Shown: positions 51,396-59,160 of the stretch, in pieces
Layout of the letters: each line of letters begins with the position of its first letter
Position numbering within the stretch: position 1 is the stretch's first letter
Assembly (NCBI GenBank): GCA_014651175.1
Contig: BMWJ01000006.1
Span: 1 to 64,000, forward strand
DNA from: Streptomyces clavifer
GTDB lineage: Bacteria > Actinomycetota > Actinomycetes > Streptomycetales > Streptomycetaceae
Direction: 5' to 3'
Length of the DNA: 64,000 nt
Made by a program: the position numbers and the translations under genes
Notes under the pieces: model-generated
What the model was told of the DNA's origin: nothing
The model's input: the letters and a program-made list of their open reading frames with translations, nothing else
The model's database searches: none

Positions 51396-52082
51396 ATGAC
51401 CCCTGCCCTGCCCCCACCCCCGGCCACCGGGAAGAGAACGCCGCGGGACCCGCACGGCGCCGACGAACGGGTCACGTGCCTGGCCCTGGCCGCACGTTCC
51501 GGGGACGCGGAGGCCGTGGACCGCTTCATACGCGCCCTGCACCACGACGTACGGCGCTACGTCGCCTTCCTGAGCCCCGACCCCCAGGCGGCGGACGACC
51601 TCACCCAGGACACCTTCCTGCGCGCGCTGGGAAGCCTTCACCGGTTCGAGGGGCGCTCCTCGGCACGCACCTGGCTGCTCTCCATCGCCCGGCGCACCGT
51701 CGTGGACAGCCTTCGGCATGCCGCCGCCCGGCCCAGACTGGCGGACCGCCACGACTGGCAGTCGGCGGCCGAACAGTCGCAGCCGCGCGGTCTGCCCGGC
51801 TTCGACGACGGCATCGCTCTGGCCGATCTCCTGGCGGCGGTCCCCGCCGAGCGACGCGAAGCGTTCGTCCTCACCCAGCTCCTGGGGCTTCGCTACGCGG
51901 AGGCCGCCGCGGTCACGGGCACTCCCGTCGGAACCGTGCGTTCACGTGTCGCCCGCGCCCGGTCCGCGCTGGTCGAACTGCTGAGGGAGGCCGAGGCCCC
52001 AGCGGCTCGCCCCTCCGGGACGGGCCACGGCGGGACGGGCGGCGCTCCGCGTCCGGTGCCCGAGGCTGCCACGGCGGCCTGA
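51396..52082 (+). CDS. ECF-type RNA polymerase sigma factor
   Basis: This 228-residue sigma-70 family protein has region 2 near residues 45-105 (FIRALHHDVRRYVAFLSPDP, DDLTQDTFLRALGSLHRFEG, SARTWLLSIARRTVVDSLRH). Region 4 covers about 150-205 (LADLLAAVPAERREAFVLTQ, LLGLRYAEAAAVTGTPVGTV, RSRVARARSALVELL). A Gly/Pro-rich tail follows. No separate anti-sigma gene with a ZAS motif is adjacent; the upstream membrane protein could serve as a non-classical partner. GGAAGGA precedes the ATG. Confidence 0.9.
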   Translation: MTPALPPPPATGKRTPRDPHGADERVTCLALAARSGDAEAVDRFIRALHHDVRRYVAFLSPDPQAADDLTQDTFLRALGSLHRFEGRSSARTWLLSIARRTVVDSLRHAAARPRLADRHDWQSAAEQSQPRGLPGFDDGIALADLLAAVPAERREAFVLTQLLGLRYAEAAAVTGTPVGTVRSRVARARSALVELLREAEAPAARPSGTGHGGTGGAPRPVPEAATAA

Positions 52083-52093
52083 ACGCCGCCTCC

Positions 52094-52129
52094 CCGGGGC
52101 ACCGGCGGGCCCGCCTGCCGGTGCCCCGG
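52094..52129. terminator. Terminator hairpin after the ECF sigma gene
   Basis: CCGGGGCACCGGC (52094-52106) and GCCGGTGCCCCGG (52117-52129) form a 13-bp perfect stem with a 10-nt loop, 11 bp past the stop codon. Confidence 0.8.
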
Positions 52130-52235
52130 AGGTCGCGCGTACGTCCCCACGGTTCACCGCGGGCACCATGAGGGGGGCGTGGCGAACGTCTCGGGCCTGC
52201 CATGTTTCCGCCTCGCCGGGGAGACGTACTATCAC

Positions 52236-52400
52236 CTGGTCATCACCGCGACGGGAGACAGGAAGCCGGTGCGATTCCGGCACGGTCCCGCCACTGTAAC
52301 CGGGGAGTTCCCCTCGAACGGCTGCCGCGCACCGCCGCGGTCAGGCCGGGGGAACGTCGATCCGGGAGTCAGCACACTGGCCTGTCGCGGGCCCATTCCG
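52236..52400 (+). ncRNA. Cobalamin riboswitch
   Basis: The conserved core of a B12-binding riboswitch is visible: AAGCCGGTGCGATTCCGGCA (about 52262-52281) followed by CGGTCCCGCCACTGTAACCG, and downstream GGGAGTCAGCACACTGGCCTG-like sequence ending near 52385. The expression platform follows, with GGAG and CTCC pairing options around 52401-52423 that could hide the AGGAGG ribosome site of btuF. Translational repression by B12 is therefore likely. Boundaries are approximate. Confidence 0.9.
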
Positions 52401-52429
52401 AGGAGCGCGGACTCCCCAGGAGGCTCTAC

Positions 52430-53473
52430 GTGTACGACGGCATGCCCCGTCCCCTGTTCTCCCCCTCCTCCCGCCCGCGACGCCGTGCGCTGCGCGCCGC
52501 GGCGCTGGCCGGGGCACTGTCGGCGACCCTGCTGGCCGGCTGCGGCACGGCCGACGACGGCGCCCGGGACCGGAGGGCTTCGGCGTCGTCCGCGAAGGGC
52601 TTCCCGGTCACCGTCGACAACTGCGGTACCCGCACCACGTACGACGGGCCGCCGTCCCGGGTGGTCACCGTTCACCAGCACCCGGCGGAGCTGATGCTGG
52701 CCCTCGGGCTCCGTGACCGGATGGTGGGGACCGCCTTCCCGGACTCCGCGGTCCTGCCCGAACTCCGGAAGGACTTCGAGGCGGTTCCCGAACTGGCGGA
52801 GAAGGAGCCGTCCTTCGAGACGCTCCTGAACGCCGAGCCCGACTTCGTCTACGGCGGCTACGGCAGCGCGTTCGCCGAGAACGAGGGCCGGTCCCGCAAG
52901 GCGTTCGCCGATGCGGGCATCGACACCTACCTCAACCGCGAGTACTGCGGGAAGAAGAGGGTGTCGATGAAGGACGCCTACGACGAGATCCTGACCGTCG
53001 GCAGCATCTTCGGTGTGCGGGACCGGGCCGAGAAGCTCGTGGCCGATCTGCGGGAACGCGTCGACGGGACCAGCCGGACGGTGGAGGGCGTCTCCCCGGT
53101 GTCCGTCTTCGTGTACGACAGCGGCGACAAGTCGGCGTTCACGGCGGGCGGCAAGGGCCTGGGCACCGAGATCATCGCGCTGGCCGGAGGCCGGAACGTC
53201 TTCGCGGACCTCGACGACGTCTTCGGGGACGTCTCCTGGGAACAGGTGGTCGCCCGCGAGCCCGAGGTCATCGCGATCTACGACTACGCGGGTGCGGGCA
53301 GCGTGGCGGAGAAGAAGAGGTTCCTGCTCTCGCAGCCCGCCCTCGCCGACGTCCCCGCCGTACGGAACAAGCGGTTCGTGGTGCTTCCGCTGACCGCGAC
53401 GCTGGTCGGCATCCGCCCGCCGCACGCGGTCGAGGACCTGGCCCGCGGGCTGCATCCCGAGTCCTTCCGGTGA
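52430..53473 (+). CDS. btuF: Vitamin B12-type ABC transporter substrate-binding lipoprotein
   Basis: This 347-residue lipoprotein binds cobalamin or a related corrinoid outside the membrane. The signal has basic RPRRR, the hydrophobic ALRAAALAGALSATLLAGC with lipobox LLAGC, and cleavage before the Cys. The periplasmic-binding fold shows PPSRVVTVHQHPAELMLALG, ETLLNAEPDFVYGGYGSAFA and VFVYDSGDKSAFTAGGKGLG. The GTG at 52430 is supported by AGGAGG 6 nt upstream. It lies directly behind a cobalamin riboswitch and overlaps the permease gene. Specificity for B12 is inferred from the riboswitch, since the domain alone could also bind siderophores. Confidence 0.86.
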   Translation: MYDGMPRPLFSPSSRPRRRALRAAALAGALSATLLAGCGTADDGARDRRASASSAKGFPVTVDNCGTRTTYDGPPSRVVTVHQHPAELMLALGLRDRMVGTAFPDSAVLPELRKDFEAVPELAEKEPSFETLLNAEPDFVYGGYGSAFAENEGRSRKAFADAGIDTYLNREYCGKKRVSMKDAYDEILTVGSIFGVRDRAEKLVADLRERVDGTSRTVEGVSPVSVFVYDSGDKSAFTAGGKGLGTEIIALAGGRNVFADLDDVFGDVSWEQVVAREPEVIAIYDYAGAGSVAEKKRFLLSQPALADVPAVRNKRFVVLPLTATLVGIRPPHAVEDLARGLHPESFR

Positions 53474-54576
53474 CGGTGCCGGCCGAGGCCGGGGCTGCGC
53501 CCGCCGTTCGTACGGGCCGCCGGGAGCGTCTGCGCTCACGGGCCTTCGCGCCCACGCTGATCTGCCTCGGCCTGCTGCTCGTGGTCTCCCTGACCGCGGG
53601 CCTGGCCATCGGTTCGGTGCACGTGCCGCCGGGCGAGGTCTGGGGCATCGTGACGCACGCGTTCGGCGGTGAACTGTCCGAACCGACCTGGTCCCGGGCG
53701 CGCGAGACGATCGTCCTCGACGTGCGGGCGCCCCGGGTGCTGCTCGGCGCGGTGACGGGCGCCGGTCTCGCGGTGGTGGGCACCGCCATGCAGGCACTGG
53801 TGCGCAACCCGCTCGCCGAGCCGTATCTGCTGGGCGTCTCCTCCGGAGCCTCGCTGGGCGCCGTCGCCGTGATCGTGTTCGGTGTGAGCCTGGCCGGGCC
53901 GGTGCCGCTGTCGGCTGCGGCGTTCGTGGGCGCCCTGCTCACCCTGCTGCTCGTGTACTCGACGGCCCGCGCCGGAGGGCGTATCACCTCGGTCCGGCTG
54001 GTGCTGTCGGGAGTGGCGGTGGCGGCGGTGCTCACAGCCGTGACGGACCTGCTGCTCCTGACCGCCGGGCGGGGCAACGAGGCACGGACGGTGCTCGCCT
54101 GGACCCTGGGCGGACTGGGCGGCGTGCAGTGGTCCACGCTGTGGCTGCCCGGTACGGCGCTGCTGCTGGGCATCGGCGTCCTGCTGGTGCGGGCCCGGTC
54201 GCTGAACCTGCTGCTGACGGGCGAGGAGGCGGCCACGACGATGGGGCTGGACGTGGCCCGCTTCCGGGTCCGGATGTTCGTCGTGCTGTCCCTCGTCACC
54301 GGCGTCCTGGTGGCGGCGGCCGGCCCCATCGGCTTCGTCGGACTCATGCTTCCGCACATCGTGCGGCTCTTCGTGGGCGGTGACCACCGCAGGGTGCTGC
54401 CGACGGCGGCGCTGGCCGGGGCGGTGTTCCTCGTCTGGACCGACATCGCGGCGCGCACGGTCGCCGCCCCGATGGAGATCCCCGTCGGCGTCCTCACCGC
54501 GCTGTGCGGCGGGCCCTTCTTCCTGTGGCTGCTGCGCCGGGACGCCCGACGGAACACCGACCGAGGAGTGGGATGA
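53470..54576 (+). CDS. btuC: FecCD-family ABC permease (BtuC-like)
   Basis: This 368-residue permease has about ten membrane helices. FecCD hallmarks are RAPRVLLGAVTGAGLAVVGT, MQALVRNPLAEPYLLGVSSG, GPIGFVGLMLPHIVRLFVGG and MEIPVGVLTALCGGPFFLWL. It overlaps btuF (GTGA) and btuD (ATGA), so all three are translationally coupled under the riboswitch. Confidence 0.92.
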   Translation: MTVPAEAGAAPAVRTGRRERLRSRAFAPTLICLGLLLVVSLTAGLAIGSVHVPPGEVWGIVTHAFGGELSEPTWSRARETIVLDVRAPRVLLGAVTGAGLAVVGTAMQALVRNPLAEPYLLGVSSGASLGAVAVIVFGVSLAGPVPLSAAAFVGALLTLLLVYSTARAGGRITSVRLVLSGVAVAAVLTAVTDLLLLTAGRGNEARTVLAWTLGGLGGVQWSTLWLPGTALLLGIGVLLVRARSLNLLLTGEEAATTMGLDVARFRVRMFVVLSLVTGVLVAAAGPIGFVGLMLPHIVRLFVGGDHRRVLPTAALAGAVFLVWTDIAARTVAAPMEIPVGVLTALCGGPFFLWLLRRDARRNTDRGVG

Positions 54577-55385
54577 CCGCGGCCGAACTCGCCGTCGAGA
54601 ACGTCACGCTGACCGCCGGCGCGTACCGGCTGGTGCGCGAGGTGTCCCTGACCGCGCGCCCCGGTGAGGTGGTCGGCCTGGTCGGCCCCAACGGCAGCGG
54701 CAAGTCCAGTCTCCTGCGCGCCGTCTACCGCGTCCTGCGTCCCGATTCCGGCCGGGTACGGGTGGACGGGGCCGACGCCTGGTCCCTGCCCGTGCGCCGG
54801 CTGGCCCGCACGCTGGCCTCCGTGGTGCAGGAGCCGGGCGCCGACTTCGACCTGACCGTGCGGGAGGTCGTCGCCATGGGGCGTACTCCCCACAAGCGGC
54901 TGTTCGACGGCGACACCGCGGAGGACGCGCGCATCATCGACACGGCTCTCGCGTCGGTGGACGCCACCCAGCTGACGACGCGTTCCTTCGACCGGCTCTC
55001 CGGAGGTGAGCGCCAGCGCGTGCTCATCGCCCGCGCCCTGGCGCAGCAGCCCGGCCTACTGGTGCTCGACGAGCCGACCAACCACCTGGACATCAGGCAC
55101 CAGTTGGAGGTCCTGGGTGTGCTCAGGCGGCTGCCGGCCACCGTCCTGGTCGCGCTGCACGACCTGAACCTGGCGGCCTACTACTGCGACCGCCTCTACG
55201 TCCTGCGCGAGGGTGAGGTCGTCGCTTCGGGACCGCCGGCGGCGGTGCTCACCCCCGGGCTGCTGGCCGAGGTGTACGGCGTGGCGAGCGAGGTCGCCGT
55301 CCATCCGCGGACCGGGGCGCCGCAGGTGACCTTCCTGCCGGGAGAACCCCGAGAATCCGGCCGCGGTGGCGCGACAATGCACTGA
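54573..55385 (+). CDS. btuD: ABC transporter ATP-binding protein (BtuD-like)
   Basis: This 270-residue ATPase energises the B12 importer. Walker A GPNGSGKSS lies at residues 38-46, the signature is LSGGERQRVLIARALAQQP, Walker B is LLVLDEPTNHLD, and the switch His is in VALHDLNLAAYYCDRLYVL. The ATG at 54573 overlaps the permease stop by 4 bp and is the last gene of btuFCD. Confidence 0.92.
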   Translation: MTAAELAVENVTLTAGAYRLVREVSLTARPGEVVGLVGPNGSGKSSLLRAVYRVLRPDSGRVRVDGADAWSLPVRRLARTLASVVQEPGADFDLTVREVVAMGRTPHKRLFDGDTAEDARIIDTALASVDATQLTTRSFDRLSGGERQRVLIARALAQQPGLLVLDEPTNHLDIRHQLEVLGVLRRLPATVLVALHDLNLAAYYCDRLYVLREGEVVASGPPAAVLTPGLLAEVYGVASEVAVHPRTGAPQVTFLPGEPRESGRGGATMH

Positions 55386-55701
55386 GCCTCCGCCAACGTG
55401 AAGCCACTGGTCAAAGGGCTGGCGTGACAGTCTTTCGGGGTCTCAGCTGGTCGTGGGCGGCTGCCTATCGTGTAGATCATTTGTCAGCCGTTCGCTTGAG
55501 GTCCGTCAGGACGGGGGCGGGCAGGTGGTGGCCGTCGTTCGCTGACCGACGGACTTGGCCAAAGCTCTGCGGGCGCGACCGCAGTGTGAGCATCTCGAAT
55601 TCCGCAACCACCAGGCCGTGAACAGCAGCTTCACGGGGCGCTCTGCGTACTGTTCGTGGAGGAGGCCACTGCGGACCTGCGGGAAGACCGGATCCCGGCG
55701 G
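55386..55701. other. Gap between convergent btuD and a hydrolase gene
   Basis: No gene is recognised in these 316 bp. On the minus strand a frame ending near 55483 reads GHHLPAPVLTDLKRTADK, which could be a decayed C-terminus, but it has no visible start or family. The base composition is lower in G/C than the neighbouring core genes. Confidence 0.4.
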
Positions 55702-56631
55702 TCACTGTTGTGCGGCGAACGCGGCTTCGATTTCCTTGATCACGAGGTCGGGACGGTCCGTCGGCACCTCATGGGAAGTGCCCTTGGCGGTAACGAGCGT
55801 CCGGTTCGGCGCCTCCTGGGCGAACGCGGCGGCGGCGTCACGCCAGCGCTGGGCGTCCTCGGGAGACCTGGCGAACGGAGTCCTCTCGGAAACCATGACC
55901 GTAACCGGCACCGAAGCCGGCCACACCACCTTGTGGAATGCCTGGTGTGCTGCGGCGAAACCCTCCGCGGTGGAGATGAGCTGGCGGTTCTCCGGCTTCT
56001 CGGGATCCTCCTTCGCCGCGTCGACCTCCGGCTGAGTCCCGGCTACGAGACGGGGGATCTCCTCGTCCGTGAAGAACTGCGGGAGGTTGGCGTCGACCAG
56101 CACTGCACCGGAGAGCATCTCCGGGTTGTCCTGGGCGAGGTAGTTGGCGATCTCACCGGCCTGGGAGTGAGAGACCAGGGTCACGTCCTTGGTGACGCCC
56201 ACTCTCTTGAGTCCCGCCTTGAGGTCGCTGACGGCGCTCTCGACCTTCCACGCGCCGGGCACCACGTCGCTCTTGCCGAGACCGGCCCGGTCGTACGTGA
56301 TGACGGTGGCCCCGGTGGCCGCGTGCACCCTGGGGACGATGTCCTTCCACTGCGAGGAGTCCTCACCGCCGCCCGAGTCCAGGACGATGGTGGAGCCGTT
56401 GCCCTGGGTGACGTAAAAGGCCAAACGGTGACCACCGTTGTCGACCATGTGAAGCTTCGCTTCGGCCGCCTTGGCGGAGCCCGGGGTGGCGGACGAGGTG
56501 GCAGACGACGAGGCCGTGGGGCTCGGGGCGTTGTCGCTGCAGGCTGTGACGCCGCCGGCGGCCAAGGCCAGCAAGGCGAGGGATGACAGAACGCGGTACG
56601 TGGAACGGCTCATACGGGGGGTGTGGGACAC
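55702..56631 (-). CDS. Alpha/beta-hydrolase lipoprotein
   Basis: This 309-residue secreted lipoprotein has a signal STYRVLSSLALLALAAGGVT and then AC, with lipobox VTAC, followed by a Ser/Thr-rich linker (APSPTASSSATSSATPGSAK). The hydrolase core has STIVLDSGGGEDSSQWKDIV, VITYDRAGLGKSD and the nucleophile elbow VSHSQAGEIA. A late Asp and GTSHEVPTDRPDLV supply the catalytic His. The substrate is unknown. GTG at 56631 has GAAGGA 6 nt upstream and is preferred over ATG at 56613, which has no ribosome site. It converges with btuD. Confidence 0.83.
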   Translation of the reverse strand: MSHTPRMSRSTYRVLSSLALLALAAGGVTACSDNAPSPTASSSATSSATPGSAKAAEAKLHMVDNGGHRLAFYVTQGNGSTIVLDSGGGEDSSQWKDIVPRVHAATGATVITYDRAGLGKSDVVPGAWKVESAVSDLKAGLKRVGVTKDVTLVSHSQAGEIANYLAQDNPEMLSGAVLVDANLPQFFTDEEIPRLVAGTQPEVDAAKEDPEKPENRQLISTAEGFAAAHQAFHKVVWPASVPVTVMVSERTPFARSPEDAQRWRDAAAAFAQEAPNRTLVTAKGTSHEVPTDRPDLVIKEIEAAFAAQQ

Positions 56632-57107
56632 GGCTGATCCTTCGACGGCTTGAGGGCGCTGTGGTACCTGTCCCATCATTCGAAAACCTGCCTGCCCACA
56701 GAATCCGGCTGGCACGTCTATAGGTGGTGCGGTTGAGGCCAGCGAGCGTGGTGGGGTTAACCCCGGAGCGCGCCACGGTCGCCGGGCGCTCCGGCGCCGG
56801 GCCGGTGGCCGGCCGTGCGCAGCCCGTGGCTGCGCACGATCGTCGAGAACCTCACGCAGAGCACCTCGGCCGACCTCTTCTAGCCGTCTGACAATCGAAC
56901 AGCGCCAGACTCTCGTGCCTCCCGAAGTGGTCGACATCCGCTGTCCGATCTCGGGGTCTGGCCCAAGTTGTGGGAGCCGACTACTCGTTGTAGCTCTTGG
57001 TTTTTGTGGCGGAGGTTCGCAAGTCGCCTTGAGTTCGCTCCTTGTATGGCTGATGTGCTCGACATTCGGTCGCCGCGAACGAAGATCCGTCTCCAGCACA
57101 GGAGCCG
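56632..57107. other. Mosaic gap with remnants next to an IS fragment
   Basis: No intact gene is seen in these 476 bp. A plus-strand frame ending at 56883 reads RSPWLRTIVENLTQSTSADL plus F, resembling the tail of a lost gene. From about 56890 the sequence changes character and becomes less G/C-rich up to the ISL3-like fragment. TAGCTCTTGGTTTTTGTGGC at 56987-57006 may be an IS terminal repeat. Confidence 0.4.
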
Positions 57108-57284
57108 TTGTTCCCGTCGAACACGAAGGTCGTGATCACGTCCGCCGAGACGGACGGCGAGGCGATACGTATCGAGGCACGATGCACCGCAAGCGACGCT
57201 CGTTGCCCGGCCTGCGGAGACTGGTCGGCTCAGATTCACGGCTCCTACCTGCGCTTCCCTGCAGACCTGGCTTGTGCCGGACGG
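57108..57284 (+). pseudogene. N-terminal fragment of an ISL3-family transposase
   Basis: The frame reads TKVVITSAETDGEAIRIEAR, then CTASDARCPACGDWSAQIHG and SYLRFPADLACAGR. This is the zinc-ribbon start of ISL3-family transposases (CPxCG, then HxxYxRxxxDLxxxGR). Homology stops at about 57284, where the sequence passes into the 3' end of the hydrolase gene on the other strand. The rest of the transposase is absent, so this is a deletion remnant. Confidence 0.75.
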
Positions 57285-58177
57285 CCTTGCATACTCGCGT
57301 CGACGCGGTCGGCGAAGTCGCCGACCGCGGTGGCGAAGGCGGCGGGCGCCTCCTGCGCGACGAAATGCCCGACGTCCGGGATCGTGACCGCGGTGACGTC
57401 GTCGGCGACCTGGCGCATCGTCCGCTCGGTGAAGGGGGCGTTGATGCCGTCGACGGCGAGCACGGGAACGGTCAGCGGCCGCGACTCGGCCAGTGCCCGC
57501 ATCCGGTCGCCGCCGGTCAGGGAGGAACGGTAGAGCCCTTCGGTGCCGCGCCAGCCGCCCGGCCGCGCGTAGGTGCGGGCGAACTCGTCGAGGTCGGCCT
57601 CGGTGACCCCGCCCGGCACCATCGTCATCGCCGAGACGGCCCAGTCGAGTATCACTCGCTCGCGGCCGGCCAGGAACAGCTCCGGAATTCCCGGGGCGGC
57701 GAGGAATCCCACGTGCCAGGAGCCGCCGTTCCTGACGTCGGCCAGCATCTCCCAGCCGTACCCCGGAAGGGTGGTCTCGACGCCGGTGAAGCTGAGGACG
57801 TCGCCGGGGTGCGTGGCCGCGAACGCGAAGACCGGCCCGCCGCTGATGTCCTGGCAGGTCACGTGCACGGGCCCGACGCCGAGGTGCGCGACCAGCCGGT
57901 GCAGGTCCTCCGCCATGGTGGCCAAGTCGTGGTCGCCGTCGGCGATGCCGGAGTCGCCGAAGCCGCGCAGGTCGACGGCGAACACCCGGTGGGTGGCGGC
58001 GAGCAGCGGGATGACGTCGCGGAAGGCCCACCAGGACTCCGGCCACCCGTGCACCAGCAGGATCGGGGAGCCGGTGTCGCCCGCCGAGACGTAGTGCAAC
58101 GTGGTGCCGTTGACCTCGACTGTGTGGTGCGTGACGCCCGCCACGGCGGGCGAGGCGGTCACGAAAGAGCTGGTCAT
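57245..58177 (-). CDS. Alpha/beta-hydrolase (haloalkane dehalogenase/epoxide hydrolase-like)
   Basis: This is a 310-residue cytosolic hydrolase. Core motifs are ILLVHGWPESWWAFRDVIPL with the HGWP oxyanion segment, VFAVDLRGFGDS, VTCQDISGGPVFAFAATHPG with Asp as the likely nucleophile (DxSG in place of GxSxG), and DVGHFVAQEAP with the catalytic His. An Asp nucleophile points to epoxide hydrolase or dehalogenase chemistry. The last dozen residues (RPAQARSAGKRR) are read antisense through the ISL3-like fragment, so the native C-terminus may have been replaced. GGGAG precedes ATG 58177. It diverges from the marR gene across a paired operator. Confidence 0.85.
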   Translation of the reverse strand: MTSSFVTASPAVAGVTHHTVEVNGTTLHYVSAGDTGSPILLVHGWPESWWAFRDVIPLLAATHRVFAVDLRGFGDSGIADGDHDLATMAEDLHRLVAHLGVGPVHVTCQDISGGPVFAFAATHPGDVLSFTGVETTLPGYGWEMLADVRNGGSWHVGFLAAPGIPELFLAGRERVILDWAVSAMTMVPGGVTEADLDEFARTYARPGGWRGTEGLYRSSLTGGDRMRALAESRPLTVPVLAVDGINAPFTERTMRQVADDVTAVTIPDVGHFVAQEAPAAFATAVGDFADRVDASMQGRPAQARSAGKRR

Positions 58178-58195
58178 GCGATGACTCCCAAGATA

Positions 58196-58235
58196 GACAA
58201 CCAGGTTGACTCCAGTATTGGTCAACCCGGTTGTC
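58196..58235. promoter_or_regulatory. Paired palindromic operator between hydrolase and marR genes
   Basis: GACAACCAGGTTGAC (58196-58210) and GTCAACCCGGTTGTC (58221-58235) are each near-palindromes and are inverted copies of each other at 14 of 15 positions, 25 bp centre to centre. They lie between the two divergent starts, as expected for two MarR dimer sites controlling both genes. Confidence 0.78.
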
Positions 58236-58257
58236 CAAGTCAAGGGAGATCTAGACT

Positions 58258-58740
58258 GTGGTCATGTCCTCACGATCCGGCGCCGATCTCGCCCTGCTGC
58301 TCCTGGGCAGCTATCGCAATCTGGTGGACGAAGTGGTCCGGGAACTGGCGACCCGGGGATACCCCGACGCCCGGCCGTCCCACGAGTACGCGATCCGGGC
58401 CATCCGAGCCGGCGCCGACAGCGCCTCGGACCTGGCCCGCAGACTCGCCATCACCAAGCAGGCCGCGGCGAAGACGATCGCCGCGCTCGTCGAACGCGGG
58501 TACATCACCACCGAGACCGACCCCGCCGACACCCGCCGCAAGAACATCCGGATCACCGATCACGGGATCGGGCTGATCACCGAGAGCACGGCGATCTTCG
58601 ACGAGGTGCGGGCCCGCTGGGAAGTCCGTCTGGGCGCCCCCGAACTCGCCGAGCTGGAAACGCAGCTCGCCCAATTCGTCGGCGACTCGCCCATAAACCT
58701 CGACGCTCCGGGCTGGGCAGCGGGACAGGAACTGCGCTAG
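58258..58740 (+). CDS. MarR family transcriptional regulator
   Basis: This 160-residue winged-helix regulator has the DNA-binding region PSHEYAIRAIRAGADSASDL, ARRLAITKQAAAKTIAALVE, RGYITTETDPADTRRKNIRI across about residues 43-105. Helical dimerisation segments lie at both ends. It presumably represses itself and the divergent hydrolase gene and responds to a small aromatic or lipophilic ligand. GTG at 58258 has AGGGAG 9 nt upstream. ATG at 58264 is an alternative, with TAGACT ending 6 nt before it, compatible with a leaderless transcript. Confidence 0.88.
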   Translation: MVMSSRSGADLALLLLGSYRNLVDEVVRELATRGYPDARPSHEYAIRAIRAGADSASDLARRLAITKQAAAKTIAALVERGYITTETDPADTRRKNIRITDHGIGLITESTAIFDEVRARWEVRLGAPELAELETQLAQFVGDSPINLDAPGWAAGQELR

Positions 58741-58835
58741 CGGTCAGCCGAGAGTCGTGGGCGGCCGGTCGGCGCCGCTTTCGGGGCCGCCGGAGACATC
58801 GGCGGGGCCCTCAGCCGGCCCCGGACTACGGACCT

Positions 58836-59102
58836 GTCTTGGCCCTGACCGCCGACGGCGTCAAGTGTCGGGCGGACAAGGCATATCAAGGCGCAGGCCC
58901 TGCTGTCCGCGTCCCCTTCCGGGGCAAGAACCTGCGCGGCCGGCGCCGGCGTCACAACCGCGATCACGCCAAGATCCGCAGCCTCGGTGAACACGCCATG
59001 GCCACCCTCAAATGCTGGCGACTTCTGCGGAAACTCCGCTGCGGCACCACCCGGATCACCGCCGTCGTCCGTGCCGTCGTCGCACTCGAACTCGCCACCT
59101 GA
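58836..59102 (+). pseudogene. C-terminal fragment of an IS5-family (DDE) transposase
   Basis: The frame reads [60 protein letters not shown] and [20 protein letters not shown] before its stop. This is the end of an IS5-type transposase: the Asp-Lys-x-Tyr region, the conserved N-x-x-H-A-K-x-R block with the catalytic Glu in GEHA, and the W-x-L-L-R-K-x-R-C tail. The N-terminal half is missing, so the element is dead. It forms the right border of the hydrolase/marR segment. Confidence 0.8.
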
Positions 59103-59124
59103 TCAAGATGGAAAAGGCTCACTA

Positions 59125-59153
59125 TTGAATCCGGGTCGCGGACAATCTAGGGT
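59125..59153 (+). promoter_or_regulatory. Predicted promoter of the fkbG-like gene
   Basis: TTGAAT (59125-59130) and TAGGGT (59148-59153) are spaced 17 bp apart, and the ATG at 59161 begins 7 nt after the -10 hexamer, so the mRNA would be leaderless. AGGG at 59149-59152 could alternatively act as a weak ribosome site on a longer transcript. Confidence 0.55.
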
Positions 59154-59160
59154 TCCGTAT

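Noticed and set aside
55424..55621. Short plus-strand open frame after btuD
   Set aside because: No ribosome site, no conserved motif and mixed third-position composition.
56815..56883. Short plus-strand frame reading RSPWLRTIVENLTQSTSADLF
   Set aside because: It looks like a protein tail but is only 23 codons with no start signal, so it is mentioned as a possible remnant and not called as a gene.
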